From Deltaproteobacteria bacterium (lineage in GTDB: Bacteria; Myxococcota_A; Polyangia; Polyangiales; Polyangiaceae), in NCBI GenBank assembly GCA_016209145.1, contig JACQWT010000219.1:1-33636 (forward strand): a stretch of DNA of 33,636 nt, written 5' to 3'. Positions 16,563 through 27,217 of this stretch are shown piece by piece; position 1 is the first letter of the stretch, and each line of letters starts with the position of its first letter. The position numbers and the translations under genes are program-made. The notes below the pieces were generated by a model. That model was not told where the DNA came from. It saw only the letters and a list, made by a program, of their open reading frames with translations, and did no database searches.

Positions 16563-19520
16563 ATGGCGCCCGCGCGCGTGACCGCCTCGCCGTCCCGGGG
16601 GCTGCGGGCCGCCGTGGCCGTGCTGTTCCTTCTCTCGGGGACGAGCGGCCTCATCTACCAGATCGTCTGGGTGCGCCAACTCGGGCACGTGTTCGGCAAC
16701 ACGATCCACTCGGCCGCGCTCGTGACGGCGGTGTTCATGTGCGGCCTGGGCGCGGGCGGGTACGTCATGGGGCGCCTGGGCGATCGCCGCTACCGGACCG
16801 ATCCGCGCGCTCCCCTGCGCCTGTACGGCTACGCCGAGCTCGCCATCGCCGTCTGTGGCCTGCTCCTCGGCCTGCTTCTGCCCCGGCTCACGGCCCTTTC
16901 GGCCGCGCTGTCCTGGTACGAGCGCAACGGCGCCGGCTGGTACGTCCTGTCCGCCGGCACCCAGGCAGGCCAGTACGCCGTGGCCATCGCCGCGCTCGCC
17001 CTGCCCACGTTCCTCATGGGCGGGACCCTGACGTTGCTCATCCGCTACCTCGTAGGCGCCGAGATCGAGCAGGCCGGCTGGCGCATCGGCCTGCTCTACG
17101 GCACGAACACGGCAGGGGCCGCTTGGGGCGCGCTGGCGAGCGACTTCGCGCTCATCCCTGGCCTCGGCATCGTTCGCACCGGGCTCGTGGCCGTCGCGCT
17201 TGGCGTCGTGGCAGGCGGCGCGGCGCTGCTCTTGGCGCGACGCCGGCCGGCGCCGGCGGCCCGCACCGCATCGCCCGCGCCCCGCCCCGAGCGCGCGGCA
17301 GGGCGCGCTCGCGCCTCTACGTTGGCGCTCCGGTCGGCCGCGGCCCTGTGCCTTTCCGGCTGCGCCGCCATGGGCATCGAGATCCTCTGGTTGCGCTACC
17401 TCACGCAGCTTCTCGGAGCGCTGCGCGCCGTCTTCTCGCTGCTCCTGGTCGTGCTCATGGTCGGCCTCTGGCTCGGCTCGACCCTGGGGGGCTACTTGCA
17501 CCGCAGGCTCGGGCGGCCCGCGGAGACATTCGTCGTGGCGCAGTGCCTGCTCTCGCTCGCTGTGCTCGTGCTGCTCGGCCTGTTCGACCACGACGCCATC
17601 CTCCACCGCCACCTGAGCGAGATGGAGGGGCGCTACTTCGCCGCCACGCCGGGGTGGCAGGCGCTGCTGGCGCTGGGCATCAATCTGCGCGCGATCGCCC
17701 CCGTGGTGGCGCTTCCGGCGCTCCTCATGGGGCTCGCGTTTCCCCTGGCCAATGCCCACGCCCAGCGGGCGGCCGAGGCGGTGGGCGCCAGGGCCGGCCT
17801 GCTCTACCTCGGAAACACCGTGGGCAACGTGGTGGGCGCGGTGCTCACGGGCTTCGTGCTCCTGCCGCTGTGGGGCATTCGGACAAGCGGCGTGCTGCTG
17901 GGGGCCTGTGCCGCCGCCGCGGCCTTGCCGCTCTTGCTGCCCGCCTGCGCGCAGGCGCATATGCGAGCTTCGGTGGTCGCGCCCAGCGTGCTCGGTGCCG
18001 CCCTGGGGCTCGTCTGGTTCTGGCGCCTGCCGCCCGAGCGCCTGCTGCTCCCGGCCATCCCGCGCTCCGACCAGGGCGGCACCCGCATCGGCCTCGCGCT
18101 GAGCGAGGGGCTGACCGAGACGCTGGCCGTCGTCGAAATCCCGGGGGTCGAGCGAGGGCTGTACACGAACGGACACCCCATGTCGGCGACGGGCTCGGTC
18201 GCCCAGCGCTACATGCGCGCCTTCGCCCACCTCCCGCTCCTGCAGATGGACGAGCCCGACGCCGTGCTGGTCATCTGCTTCGGCGTGGGAAACACCGCGC
18301 ACGCCGCCTCGCTGCACCCCACGGTGCGGCGCCTGCACGTGGTCGATCTGTCGCGCCACGTGCTGGCCCACGCGGGCTACTTCGCGCGCGCAAACGGCGG
18401 AGTGCTGCGCGATCCTCGCGTGCGGGTCTTCGTGGACGATGGCCGGCACCATCTACTCATGCAGCCGGAGGAGAGCTTCGATCTGGTCACGTTGGAGCCC
18501 CCTCCCATCGCCTTTGCCGGCGTCTCCGCCCTCTACTCGCACGAGCTCTACGAGCTCGCTCGCAGCCGCCTGCGGCCGGGCGGCTATGTCACCCAGTGGC
18601 TTCCCGTCTACCAGGTCCCGGGTGACGCCTTGCTCGCGATGGTGCGCGCCTTCCGCGACGCGTTCCCGGAGTCGGTGCTGCTTTCCGGCGACGGCCGGGA
18701 GATGATCCTCATGGGCACTCGCGGCCCGTCCATCACCACCGACCCGGACACCGTGCTGCGCCGCATGCGCGCGCGGCCGGCCGTGCAGGCCGATCTCGAG
18801 GCGATCCAGCTCGGAACGCCGCTCGAGCTGTTCGGCTCATTCGCCGCTGCGGCAAGCACGATGCTGGCGGCTACGCGCCATGTGCCTGCCCTGAGCGACG
18901 ACCGGCCCCTCTTGGAGTACGCCCAGCCGGCGAACATGCAGCGCGCGCGGATCCCTGCCGCGCTCTTCGACGTCTCGGGCATCGACGCCTGGTGCCCGGC
19001 CTGCCGGAGCGAGGTCCCGGGCCTGGAGGCGTACCTGCGCGTCACGGGCAGGATCTACCGGAGCGGGGCCTTCTTGCGGGACGACGAGCAGGACGGCGCC
19101 AACTTCGGCGGCGACGCCGGCGCCCGCGCCGCCATCGACGGCAGCCAGTACTTGAAGGGCCTGCTGGCGGGCCCCGCGTACCATGTCAAGAGGCTCGGCG
19201 CCGCTCACCTGGCACGCGGCAGCGTCGTCGCCGCCATTGGCGCCTACCGCCGTGCGGCCTACCTCAGCCCGGGCGATGCGGACGCGCACTTCGAGCTCGG
19301 CGTCGCGCTCGCGCGCGCCGGCCGCAGGACCGAGGCCGAGGCCGAGCTTGACCGGTGCCTCGCCCTCAGTCCACAGCATCCGCGTGCCAACGCCGTGCTC
19401 TGCCGGCGGGCAGCGGCGGAGGGACGGCTCGACGAGGCCCGGAGCCGCTGCGCCCGGGCCGAGGCCGGAGGCGTGGCGCTCTCGCCCGAGCTGCGCCAAC
19501 GGCTCCGACCCGGGCAGTGA
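16563..19520 (+). CDS. Fused polytopic membrane / spermidine-synthase-like / TPR protein
   Basis: 985 residues. The N-terminal ~500 hold about a dozen hydrophobic segments in two MFS-like halves, starting LRAAVAVLFLLSGTSGLIYQIVWVRQL. Residues ~535-790 form a Rossmann methyltransferase/spermidine-synthase-like domain: FGVGNTAHA (~573), VVDLS, DDGRHH (~625) and TLEPPPIAFAGVSALYS (~643). The aminopropyl-transfer Asp of true SpeE (DSTDP) is replaced by Glu-Pro-Pro-Pro, so polyamine synthesis is doubtful. The last ~100 residues contain TPR repeats (AIGAYRRAAYLSPGDADAHF and following). It starts 13 bases after pckA; a TTG at 16557 is an alternative start. Function unknown. Confidence 0.82.
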   Translation: MAPARVTASPSRGLRAAVAVLFLLSGTSGLIYQIVWVRQLGHVFGNTIHSAALVTAVFMCGLGAGGYVMGRLGDRRYRTDPRAPLRLYGYAELAIAVCGLLLGLLLPRLTALSAALSWYERNGAGWYVLSAGTQAGQYAVAIAALALPTFLMGGTLTLLIRYLVGAEIEQAGWRIGLLYGTNTAGAAWGALASDFALIPGLGIVRTGLVAVALGVVAGGAALLLARRRPAPAARTASPAPRPERAAGRARASTLALRSAAALCLSGCAAMGIEILWLRYLTQLLGALRAVFSLLLVVLMVGLWLGSTLGGYLHRRLGRPAETFVVAQCLLSLAVLVLLGLFDHDAILHRHLSEMEGRYFAATPGWQALLALGINLRAIAPVVALPALLMGLAFPLANAHAQRAAEAVGARAGLLYLGNTVGNVVGAVLTGFVLLPLWGIRTSGVLLGACAAAAALPLLLPACAQAHMRASVVAPSVLGAALGLVWFWRLPPERLLLPAIPRSDQGGTRIGLALSEGLTETLAVVEIPGVERGLYTNGHPMSATGSVAQRYMRAFAHLPLLQMDEPDAVLVICFGVGNTAHAASLHPTVRRLHVVDLSRHVLAHAGYFARANGGVLRDPRVRVFVDDGRHHLLMQPEESFDLVTLEPPPIAFAGVSALYSHELYELARSRLRPGGYVTQWLPVYQVPGDALLAMVRAFRDAFPESVLLSGDGREMILMGTRGPSITTDPDTVLRRMRARPAVQADLEAIQLGTPLELFGSFAAAASTMLAATRHVPALSDDRPLLEYAQPANMQRARIPAALFDVSGIDAWCPACRSEVPGLEAYLRVTGRIYRSGAFLRDDEQDGANFGGDAGARAAIDGSQYLKGLLAGPAYHVKRLGAAHLARGSVVAAIGAYRRAAYLSPGDADAHFELGVALARAGRRTEAEAELDRCLALSPQHPRANAVLCRRAAAEGRLDEARSRCARAEAGGVALSPELRQRLRPGQ

Positions 19521-19533
19521 GGACGCGTTCCCG

Positions 19534-20544
19534 CTAGAGCTTCTTCAGCATCCCGTCGGCCTCGTCGCAGGTCTTGCGCACGCCCGCAACGCTCTTGGCC
19601 AAGGCATCCTTCTCGGCGCTCGTGAGATCGAGCTCGACGATCTTCTCGATGCCGTTCTTGCCGAGGATGGCCGGGACGCCGACGAACAGGCCCTTCACGC
19701 CGTACTCGCCGTCGAGGTAGGCGCAGACAGGGAGGATCTTGCGCTTGTCGAAGATGATGGCCTCGGCCATCTCGAGGGCGGCCCAGGCCGGCGAGACGAA
19801 GGCCGAGCCGAAGCCGAGCAAGCCCACCACCTCACCGCCCGCCTTGCGCGTGCGCTCCTCGATCTTCTTCAGCGTCTCCTGATCGAGGAACTTCTCCACC
19901 GGCACGCCGGCGATCTGGCAGGAGGAGCGCACCGGCACCATGTCGTCGCCGTGGCCGCCGAGCACGATGGCATTGACGTTCTCGACCGAAACCTTCGCGG
20001 CCTCGGCCACGAAGTAGCAGTACCGGCCCGAGTCGAGCACCCCCGCCATGCCCATGAGCTTGTTCTTGGGCGGCCCCAGGCGCTTGTGCAGCGTGTACAC
20101 GATGGCGTCGAGCGGGTTCGCGATGGAAATGATGGTGGCGTTGGGGCAGTGCTCCTTGATGCCCGTGGCAACCTCATTCGTCACCTTGAGGTTGATCGCC
20201 AAGAGCTCCTCGCGGCTCGGGTAGGTTCCGTCCGGGCGCGCCTTGCGCGGGACGCCCGCGGTGTTGATCACGAGCTCCGCGCCAGCCAGGCACGAGTGGT
20301 CCTTGGACGCGACGATGCGCGCGTCGCGGCGGATCTCGGGCAGGCCCTCGGACATGTCGAGCCCCTTGCCGATGGACACGGACTGCTTCTTGGTCACCGC
20401 CTGCCGGTCGGGCGGATCCGCCGGGTTCGGAAATGGCGCGGGATCGGAGAGCCCCACCTCCCGCGCGAGTCTACGCTGGACGATCTCCTGCACGAGCACG
20501 CCGCCAATATATCCGCCGCCGATGACACCGATTTTGTTTAGCAT
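19534..20544 (-). CDS. mdh: Malate dehydrogenase (LDH/MDH family) with two insertions
   Basis: 336 residues. Rossmann motif GVIGGGYIGG; active-site His 198 in GGHGD; Asp 171 and Arg 174 in VLDSGRY; GVPRKARPDGTYPSR carries the mobile-loop arginines. NAD-linked oxidation of malate to oxaloacetate is expected, linking to PEP carboxykinase nearby. Two unusual features are seen: about 20 extra residues at ~36-58 between the second strand and GKGLDMSEG, and about six extra residues (PDGTYP) inside the substrate loop. The longer upstream ATG at 20613 is rejected because MLNKIGVIGG is the normal family start. Confidence 0.87.
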   Translation of the reverse strand: MLNKIGVIGGGYIGGVLVQEIVQRRLAREVGLSDPAPFPNPADPPDRQAVTKKQSVSIGKGLDMSEGLPEIRRDARIVASKDHSCLAGAELVINTAGVPRKARPDGTYPSREELLAINLKVTNEVATGIKEHCPNATIISIANPLDAIVYTLHKRLGPPKNKLMGMAGVLDSGRYCYFVAEAAKVSVENVNAIVLGGHGDDMVPVRSSCQIAGVPVEKFLDQETLKKIEERTRKAGGEVVGLLGFGSAFVSPAWAALEMAEAIIFDKRKILPVCAYLDGEYGVKGLFVGVPAILGKNGIEKIVELDLTSAEKDALAKSVAGVRKTCDEADGMLKKL

Positions 20545-20749
20545 TGCGCCACTCCCTTTCGCGGTAAAACGACTGGGGGACCACCCGCCGGGGCTGTCCC
20601 CTTCGAGCTGCATCGAGTTCCCTCGGGAACCCGCATCCTGCGGTGCGGCTCCCGGGGAGTGCGTGCGTCGTACACTGCGGGTCGGAGCGGATCAAGCCGC
20701 TCGGAGCCCGTCCTCCATCGTGGTTTCCATGAGGGGCGGCGTCCGGGTG

Positions 20750-20755
20750 TACGCT
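20750..20755 (+). promoter_or_regulatory. Candidate -10 box for a leaderless bioA transcript
   Basis: TACGCT is eight bases before the bioA ATG, with no Shine-Dalgarno between, the same layout as at the kinase gene. The rest of the mdh-bioA gap (20545-20749) has short hairpins (CCGCA-TCC-TGCGG) and no gene. Confidence 0.33.
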
Positions 20756-20763
20756 CGGCGGCC

Positions 20764-22185
20764 ATGGATGCGTCCGACATCGACGATCTCGTCGCCCTCG
20801 ACCACGCCCACCTCTGGCATCCGTTCACGCCGATGCGGCAGTGGCGCGAGCGGGCCCCGCTCATCATCGAGCGCGCCGAGGGCGACTTCCTGGTAGACGT
20901 GCAGGGACGCCACTACATCGACGCAGTATCGAGCCTGTGGTGCAACGTGCACGGCCACGCAGTGGCCGAAATCGATGCGGCGGTGCGCGAGCAACTCGGG
21001 CTGGTGGCGCACAGCACGCTGCTCGGCCTGGGCAACGTGCCCGCCATCCGGCTTGCCGCGCGCCTGGCCCGGCTGGCGCCCGACGGGCTCACCAAGGTGT
21101 TCTTCTCCGACGCGGGCGCGGCGGCCACCGAGGTCGCCTTCAAGATGGCCGCCGGCTACTGGTTCCACGCGCACGCCCAGGAGCGCGACACCTTCGTCGG
21201 CATTGCCGGCGCCTATCACGGGGACACGACCGGCGCGATGAGCGTGGGCTACCACGAGCTCTTCCATCGGCCGTTCAAGCACATGGTCTTTCGCACGGCC
21301 TGGGCCCCGTCGCCGGACGTGTCTCACTCCGCCCTGTGGCGGCGCACAGCCCAGCCAAGCTCCTGCCGGCGCACCTGGGCGCAAGAGGACGATGCCGCCT
21401 GTAGTGCGGTGAGCGACGAGGCCCTCGACGCGCTGGATGCGCTTCTGTGCGAGCTCGGCGAGCGGGTAGCGGCCGTCGTGATCGAGCCACTGGTGCAAGG
21501 CGCCGCCGGCATGATCGTGCAGCCCCCGGGCTACCTGCGGGCCGTGGCAGAAATCGCGCGCCGCCACGGCACTCTGCTCGTGGCCGACGAGGTGGCCACC
21601 GGCTTCGGCCGCACCGGCGCCATGTTCGCCTGCGAGCACGAGGCCGTGACGCCCGATCTGCTCTGCCTGGGAAAAGGCCTGAGCGGCGGCTACCTGCCGC
21701 TCGCCGCCACGCTCGCCACGGACGAGATCGAGCAAGCCTTCTGCGGCGAGCTCGCGGAGCACCGCACGCTCTACCACGGGCACACCTTCAGCGGGAACCC
21801 GCTCGGGTGCGCGGCTGCGCTCGCCTCGCTGGAGATTTTCGAGCGCTGCGGGCTGCTCGCCGCGGTGGCACGCAAGGCGGAGCTGCTCGCCCGCCAGCTC
21901 GATCCGCTGCGGGATGCACGGCGCTACCCGCTCGTGTTCGACGTGCGCCGGCGCGGGCTCATGGTGGGCATCGAGCTCAGCGCCGACGGCACCGCCGCCA
22001 CGGGCTTCGACCCGTCGCGGCGGCTCGGCTACGAGGTGAGCGAGCGCTGCCGCGCACGGGGCGTGATCGTGCGGCCGCTCGGCAACGTGGTAGTGTTGAT
22101 GCCGCCGCTCGCCATCGAGGAAGGGAACCTCGAGCTTGTGGCACAGGTGGTGGTCGAGGCGATAGGAGAGCTGGGACGCTCATGA
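20764..22185 (+). CDS. bioA: Adenosylmethionine-8-amino-7-oxononanoate aminotransferase
   Basis: 473 residues. HLWHPFTPMRQW, FLVDVQGRHYIDAVSSLWCNVHGH and VADEVATGFGRTG are BioA hallmarks, and the PLP lysine is 304 in CLGKGLSGGYLPLA. It makes 7,8-diaminononanoate in biotin synthesis, using SAM as amino donor. It is longer than usual because of an Arg/Ser-rich insert at ~180-210. FFSDAGAAATEVA has Ala where the family often has Gly-Ser. Its stop overlaps the next start (ATGA). No other biotin gene is in the window. Confidence 0.9.
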   Translation: MDASDIDDLVALDHAHLWHPFTPMRQWRERAPLIIERAEGDFLVDVQGRHYIDAVSSLWCNVHGHAVAEIDAAVREQLGLVAHSTLLGLGNVPAIRLAARLARLAPDGLTKVFFSDAGAAATEVAFKMAAGYWFHAHAQERDTFVGIAGAYHGDTTGAMSVGYHELFHRPFKHMVFRTAWAPSPDVSHSALWRRTAQPSSCRRTWAQEDDAACSAVSDEALDALDALLCELGERVAAVVIEPLVQGAAGMIVQPPGYLRAVAEIARRHGTLLVADEVATGFGRTGAMFACEHEAVTPDLLCLGKGLSGGYLPLAATLATDEIEQAFCGELAEHRTLYHGHTFSGNPLGCAAALASLEIFERCGLLAAVARKAELLARQLDPLRDARRYPLVFDVRRRGLMVGIELSADGTAATGFDPSRRLGYEVSERCRARGVIVRPLGNVVVLMPPLAIEEGNLELVAQVVVEAIGELGRS

Positions 22186-23159
22186 CCGAGCCCTGCGCAC
22201 CCCACTGCCGGGAGGCCCGCGCACAGGCGCCGGGCGCGGCAGGCGCCGGCACGGGCGCCGAGCTGCGCCATTCGCCCCTGCGCCGGCTGGCGCTGGCCGG
22301 CGCGCTGACCGCGGGGTTCATGTTGGTAGAGGCCGCGGTGGGCTGGTGGGCGCAGAGCCTCGCGCTTCTGGCGGACGCCGGCCACATGCTGGCGGACGCG
22401 GCGGCCCTGGCGCTGGCCATCGCCGCCCAGCGCATCGCCACGCGGGATCCGACCCGGGCGCGCACCTACGGCCACCGGCGCGCCGAGGTGCTGGCGGCCT
22501 TCGTCAACGGCATCGCGCTCGCCGTCGTGGCCCTCTGGGTGTTCAAGGAGGCGGCCCAGCGCTGGACGGAGCCGCGCGCCATCCTCGCCGGCCCCATGCT
22601 GGTCACGGCCTTGGGCGGCCTCGTCGTCAACGCCCTTGCCGCCCTCGTGCTCTGGCGCGGACAAGCGGGGAAGAACCTCAACACCAAGGCTGCCCTCTTC
22701 CACGTGCTCTCGGACGGCCTGGGCTCGCTCGGCGCTCTGGCCGCCGCCATCCTCGTGCTCGGCCTGGGCTGGCTGCGCGCCGACGCCGCCGCCGGGATGG
22801 GGATCGGCGTGCTCGTGCTCTACGGCGGCTGGCGCCTTTTGCGCGAAACGACGCACGTCCTGATGGAAGGCGCCCCGACGGAGGTGGACCTTGCCGCAGT
22901 GGAGCGCACGTTGCTCGATGTGCCGGGCGTCGTGGGTCTTCACGACCTGCACCTCTGGTGCATCTCGGACGGTTTCAATGTGCTCACCGTGCACGTCGTG
23001 ATTGGCGGGGGCCAGGACGGAGCCGCCGTGGCGGCCGAGGCCGGCCGCGCGCTGGGGCGGCGGCACGGCATCCTGCACGTCACGGTCCAGCCGGAGCCAC
23101 AGACCGACGAGCGCCTGGCCGCGGCGGGCCGCGGCCCCGAGCCCGGCACGGCGCCATGA
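22182..23159 (+). CDS. Cation diffusion facilitator (CzcD/ZitB-like metal exporter)
   Basis: 325 residues. Six membrane helices; the transport site is marked by Asp 65 and His 68-X3-Asp 72 (DAGHMLAD) in one helix and His 174-X3-Asp 178 (HVLSD) in another. A Cys/His-rich N-terminus (MTEPCAPHC) and a C-terminal cytoplasmic ferredoxin-like domain (VDLAAVERTLLDVPGVVGLHDLHLW) complete the family plan. It would export zinc or similar divalent metals by proton exchange. It overlaps both neighbours by ATGA. Confidence 0.9.
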   Translation: MTEPCAPHCREARAQAPGAAGAGTGAELRHSPLRRLALAGALTAGFMLVEAAVGWWAQSLALLADAGHMLADAAALALAIAAQRIATRDPTRARTYGHRRAEVLAAFVNGIALAVVALWVFKEAAQRWTEPRAILAGPMLVTALGGLVVNALAALVLWRGQAGKNLNTKAALFHVLSDGLGSLGALAAAILVLGLGWLRADAAAGMGIGVLVLYGGWRLLRETTHVLMEGAPTEVDLAAVERTLLDVPGVVGLHDLHLWCISDGFNVLTVHVVIGGGQDGAAVAAEAGRALGRRHGILHVTVQPEPQTDERLAAAGRGPEPGTAP

Positions 23160-23932
23160 GCCCGCTCGCGCGGCGCTGGCTTGCCCTCTTCCCGGCCCTG
23201 GCCGAGCACGAGCTGCGCACCCAGTTCGCCAGGAGCGAGCTGTACGCGGGCGCGGCGCGGGAGCTTGCCCCGGCGCTCGACCGGCTCTGCCAGATGGCCG
23301 AGCAGGGCGACGCCGCGGCCCGCGAGGCCCTGGGCGCATTCGTGCCGACGGTGGCCGATCCCGGCCACCTCGAGCAACTCGGCCCCCTGCGCGAGGCGGC
23401 GCTCGCGACGCCCCTACCCTCGCTGGGACGGCTGCTGCGCTGTGCCACGGCGGCGCATCACTTCGCCTCCAGCGACGAGGAGCTCGCCGGCGGCGAGGGC
23501 GTGCCCACCCGCGACGGCCGGCCGCTCACCCTGGGCGAGCGGCGGGCGCTGGCGCGCGCTCCCAGCCGGGCCGCCCTGCGCAAGCTCATGCGCGACCCGC
23601 ATCCGCTGGTCGTGCGCCGGTTGCTCGGCAACCCCAAGATCACGGAGCACGATGTGGTTGAGATGGCGGCGCGACGCCCGGCGGTGCCGGAGGTGGCCAC
23701 GGAGATCGCCAAGGCGTGGTGGCGCTCGGCCCGGGTGCGCCTGGCCGTGGTGCTGAACCCCGGCTCGCCCCCGGGCGTCAGCGTCCCGCTGCTCGCCTTG
23801 CTGCTGCGCCACGAGCTCGAGCAGGTGGTGGGCGCCATCGATCTGCCGGTCGTGGTGCGGGCCACCGCCGGCGAGCTTTTGGTGCTGCGGCCACCGCCCC
23901 GGCCGACCGAGGTGCCGGAGACGAAGCACTGA
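23156..23932 (+). CDS. HEAT/LRV-like repeat protein of unknown function
   Basis: 258 residues, mostly alpha-helical. Repeat-like units are visible: ALRKLMRDPHPLVVRRLLGNPKITEHDVVEMAARRP, then RVRLAVVLNPGSPPGVSVPLLALLL, resembling leucine-rich variant/HEAT units. No catalytic motif, signal peptide or membrane helix is seen. The ATGA overlap with the metal exporter suggests co-translation, but no function can be assigned. Confidence 0.65.
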   Translation: MSPLARRWLALFPALAEHELRTQFARSELYAGAARELAPALDRLCQMAEQGDAAAREALGAFVPTVADPGHLEQLGPLREAALATPLPSLGRLLRCATAAHHFASSDEELAGGEGVPTRDGRPLTLGERRALARAPSRAALRKLMRDPHPLVVRRLLGNPKITEHDVVEMAARRPAVPEVATEIAKAWWRSARVRLAVVLNPGSPPGVSVPLLALLLRHELEQVVGAIDLPVVVRATAGELLVLRPPPRPTEVPETKH

Positions 23933-23933
23933 T

Positions 23934-24097
23934 CTACTAATTTGGGCTCTCTGCGCGCCGCGCGCAAATTCTGGGCCGGCTGCCGAAGCAGGGGCCGAGG
24001 ATTCAAGGGGGCGAGGGGTCGAGGGGTCGAGCAAACCCCGGCCCCTGATCCCTTGACCCCTTGACCCCTTTGGGTTGCGGGCGAAGCCCGCGTTATG
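23934..24097. repeat. Family-2 composite repeat, copy B
   Basis: It starts CTACTA two bases after a stop codon, has the core TGCGCGCCGCGCGCAAATTC and ends GGGTTGCGGGCG-AAGCCCGCGTTATG (24072-24097). The interior has CAGGGGCCG facing CGGCCCCTG. It also has a tandem GGGGTCGA array facing a GGGGTCAA-type array on the other strand. No gene lies in 23933-24109. Confidence 0.78.
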
Positions 24098-24109
24098 CAC
24101 GCCGGCGCG

Positions 24110-24784
24110 TCAGTGGCCCGGCGCCGGCGAGGCCGCGGGCGCCGGCGCCGGCGTGCGGCGAATCGAGTCGGCAAACTGGTCCAGGAGCGACGGCTCCGAG
24201 AGGCTCCCCGGCCGCGCCGTCACCACCGCGATCTTGGGCGGACGGGCCTCATCGGCGCCGCCCAGGAAAACGGCCGCGTACTCGAGCCGGCAGCGCACGT
24301 CGTCGGCATACTGGCCGACGGCATCGGAGCGCTTGAGCCGGAGCCGCTCCGGGCCCACGGGCGCCGGCTGCTTGTGGTCGACGTTCAAGGTGAACGACGG
24401 GCTCACGGGCACGACATCGAGCGCGCCGAGGGCCTCGCCGACTGCCTGATCCGCCCCCTCGGGCCCACCCAGGGCGGCAACGGCGAAGCGGGTGCGGCCG
24501 TCGGTCCAGTCCAGCCGCTGCCACCGTCCCCGGCTCTGGCGGCTCCACCCTCCGCGCACGAACGGCCCGCGAAACGGCGGCACCAGCTCGTAGCCCGAGC
24601 CCGGCACGAGCACGGGCGGCGGCGCATCGAGCTCGCGCAGCGAGCGGCTCGGCACCGGCGTCTCGCGCACCTTGGCCAGGTGGCGATTCTTCTCCGCCGC
24701 CTGCTCGGGCGTCTCCCGGCACCCGGACAAAGCGGCGAGAGCGCCCAGGAGGATGCCGCACGCTGCTGTTCTACTACGTCCCAG
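24110..24784 (-). CDS. Putative lipoprotein with unclear start
   Basis: 224 residues if read from a CTG at 24784. GILLGALAALSGC is a typical lipoprotein signal with lipobox LSGC, preceded by two Arg; the mature protein is Glu/Arg/Pro-rich and ends in a Pro/Ala tail. A domain in the middle (RWQRLDWTDGRTRFAVAALGG) is not recognised. No ATG, GTG or TTG is in frame near the signal peptide, and the sequence encoding the first residues belongs to family-2 repeat C. The native start may have been replaced by the repeat, or a rare start codon is used. Confidence 0.6.
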   Translation of the reverse strand: MGRSRTAACGILLGALAALSGCRETPEQAAEKNRHLAKVRETPVPSRSLRELDAPPPVLVPGSGYELVPPFRGPFVRGGWSRQSRGRWQRLDWTDGRTRFAVAALGGPEGADQAVGEALGALDVVPVSPSFTLNVDHKQPAPVGPERLRLKRSDAVGQYADDVRCRLEYAAVFLGGADEARPPKIAVVTARPGSLSEPSLLDQFADSIRRTPAPAPAASPAPGH

Positions 24785-25055
24785 AATCGTCGCGCCGCGC
24801 GACGATTCTGGGCTGCGCGAAGCGCCCGAGACGGGCGTCGGGGTTGGGGCCCCGACGCCGAGGCAGCCGGGGCACGGGTGACGCGCGCGCAGCGCGCGTC
24901 GGGACCCGAACCCCGTCCCGCAGGGACGGACAGCGTGAAACTTCCGGTCGGCCGGCAACCGCGGCCCTGGCGCCTCCGCCCGGGGTTCGTGGGGGAACGC
25001 GAAGGCGTGAACGCTGGCGTTCGCGGCCTGGGTTGCGGCCGAAGCCCGCGCTATG
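24771..25055. repeat. Family-2 composite repeat, copy C
   Basis: It starts CTACTA, has the core AATCGTCGCGCCGCGCGACG and ends GGGTTGCGGCCG-AAGCCCGCGCTATG (25030-25055). The interior carries the 57-base module shared with 5644-5700 (palindrome arms 24834-24843 and 24850-24859) and a CGTCCC-GCA-GGGACG hairpin. It covers most of the 425-base space between the lipoprotein and the histidine kinase; 25056-25209 shows only small palindromes and no gene. Confidence 0.78.
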
Positions 25056-25209
25056 TGACCGTGTCCACGCATGTCTTGCCAGCGCGCCGCGGCCCGGAAG
25101 GCCTGCCGGCGCACCCGTACGCATAGCGCTACGCGCCCAAGCCGGCAACGGCGGTTGCCTTGCGGTTTCTTCCGGGATAGCGTCCCTCGCCGGCCGGATC
25201 GAAGGCAAC

Positions 25210-27216
<2,007 letters not shown>

Positions 27217-27217
27217 A

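Noticed and set aside
18276-18700. Genuine spermidine synthase
   Set aside because: The catalytic DSTDP segment is LEPPP here, and the domain is fused to membrane helices and TPRs.
24844-25209. Open frame extending the histidine kinase about 120 codons upstream
   Set aside because: The extension runs through family-2 repeat C and small palindromes and encodes Arg/Gly/Pro-rich text; the ribosome site and coiled-coil start favour 25210.
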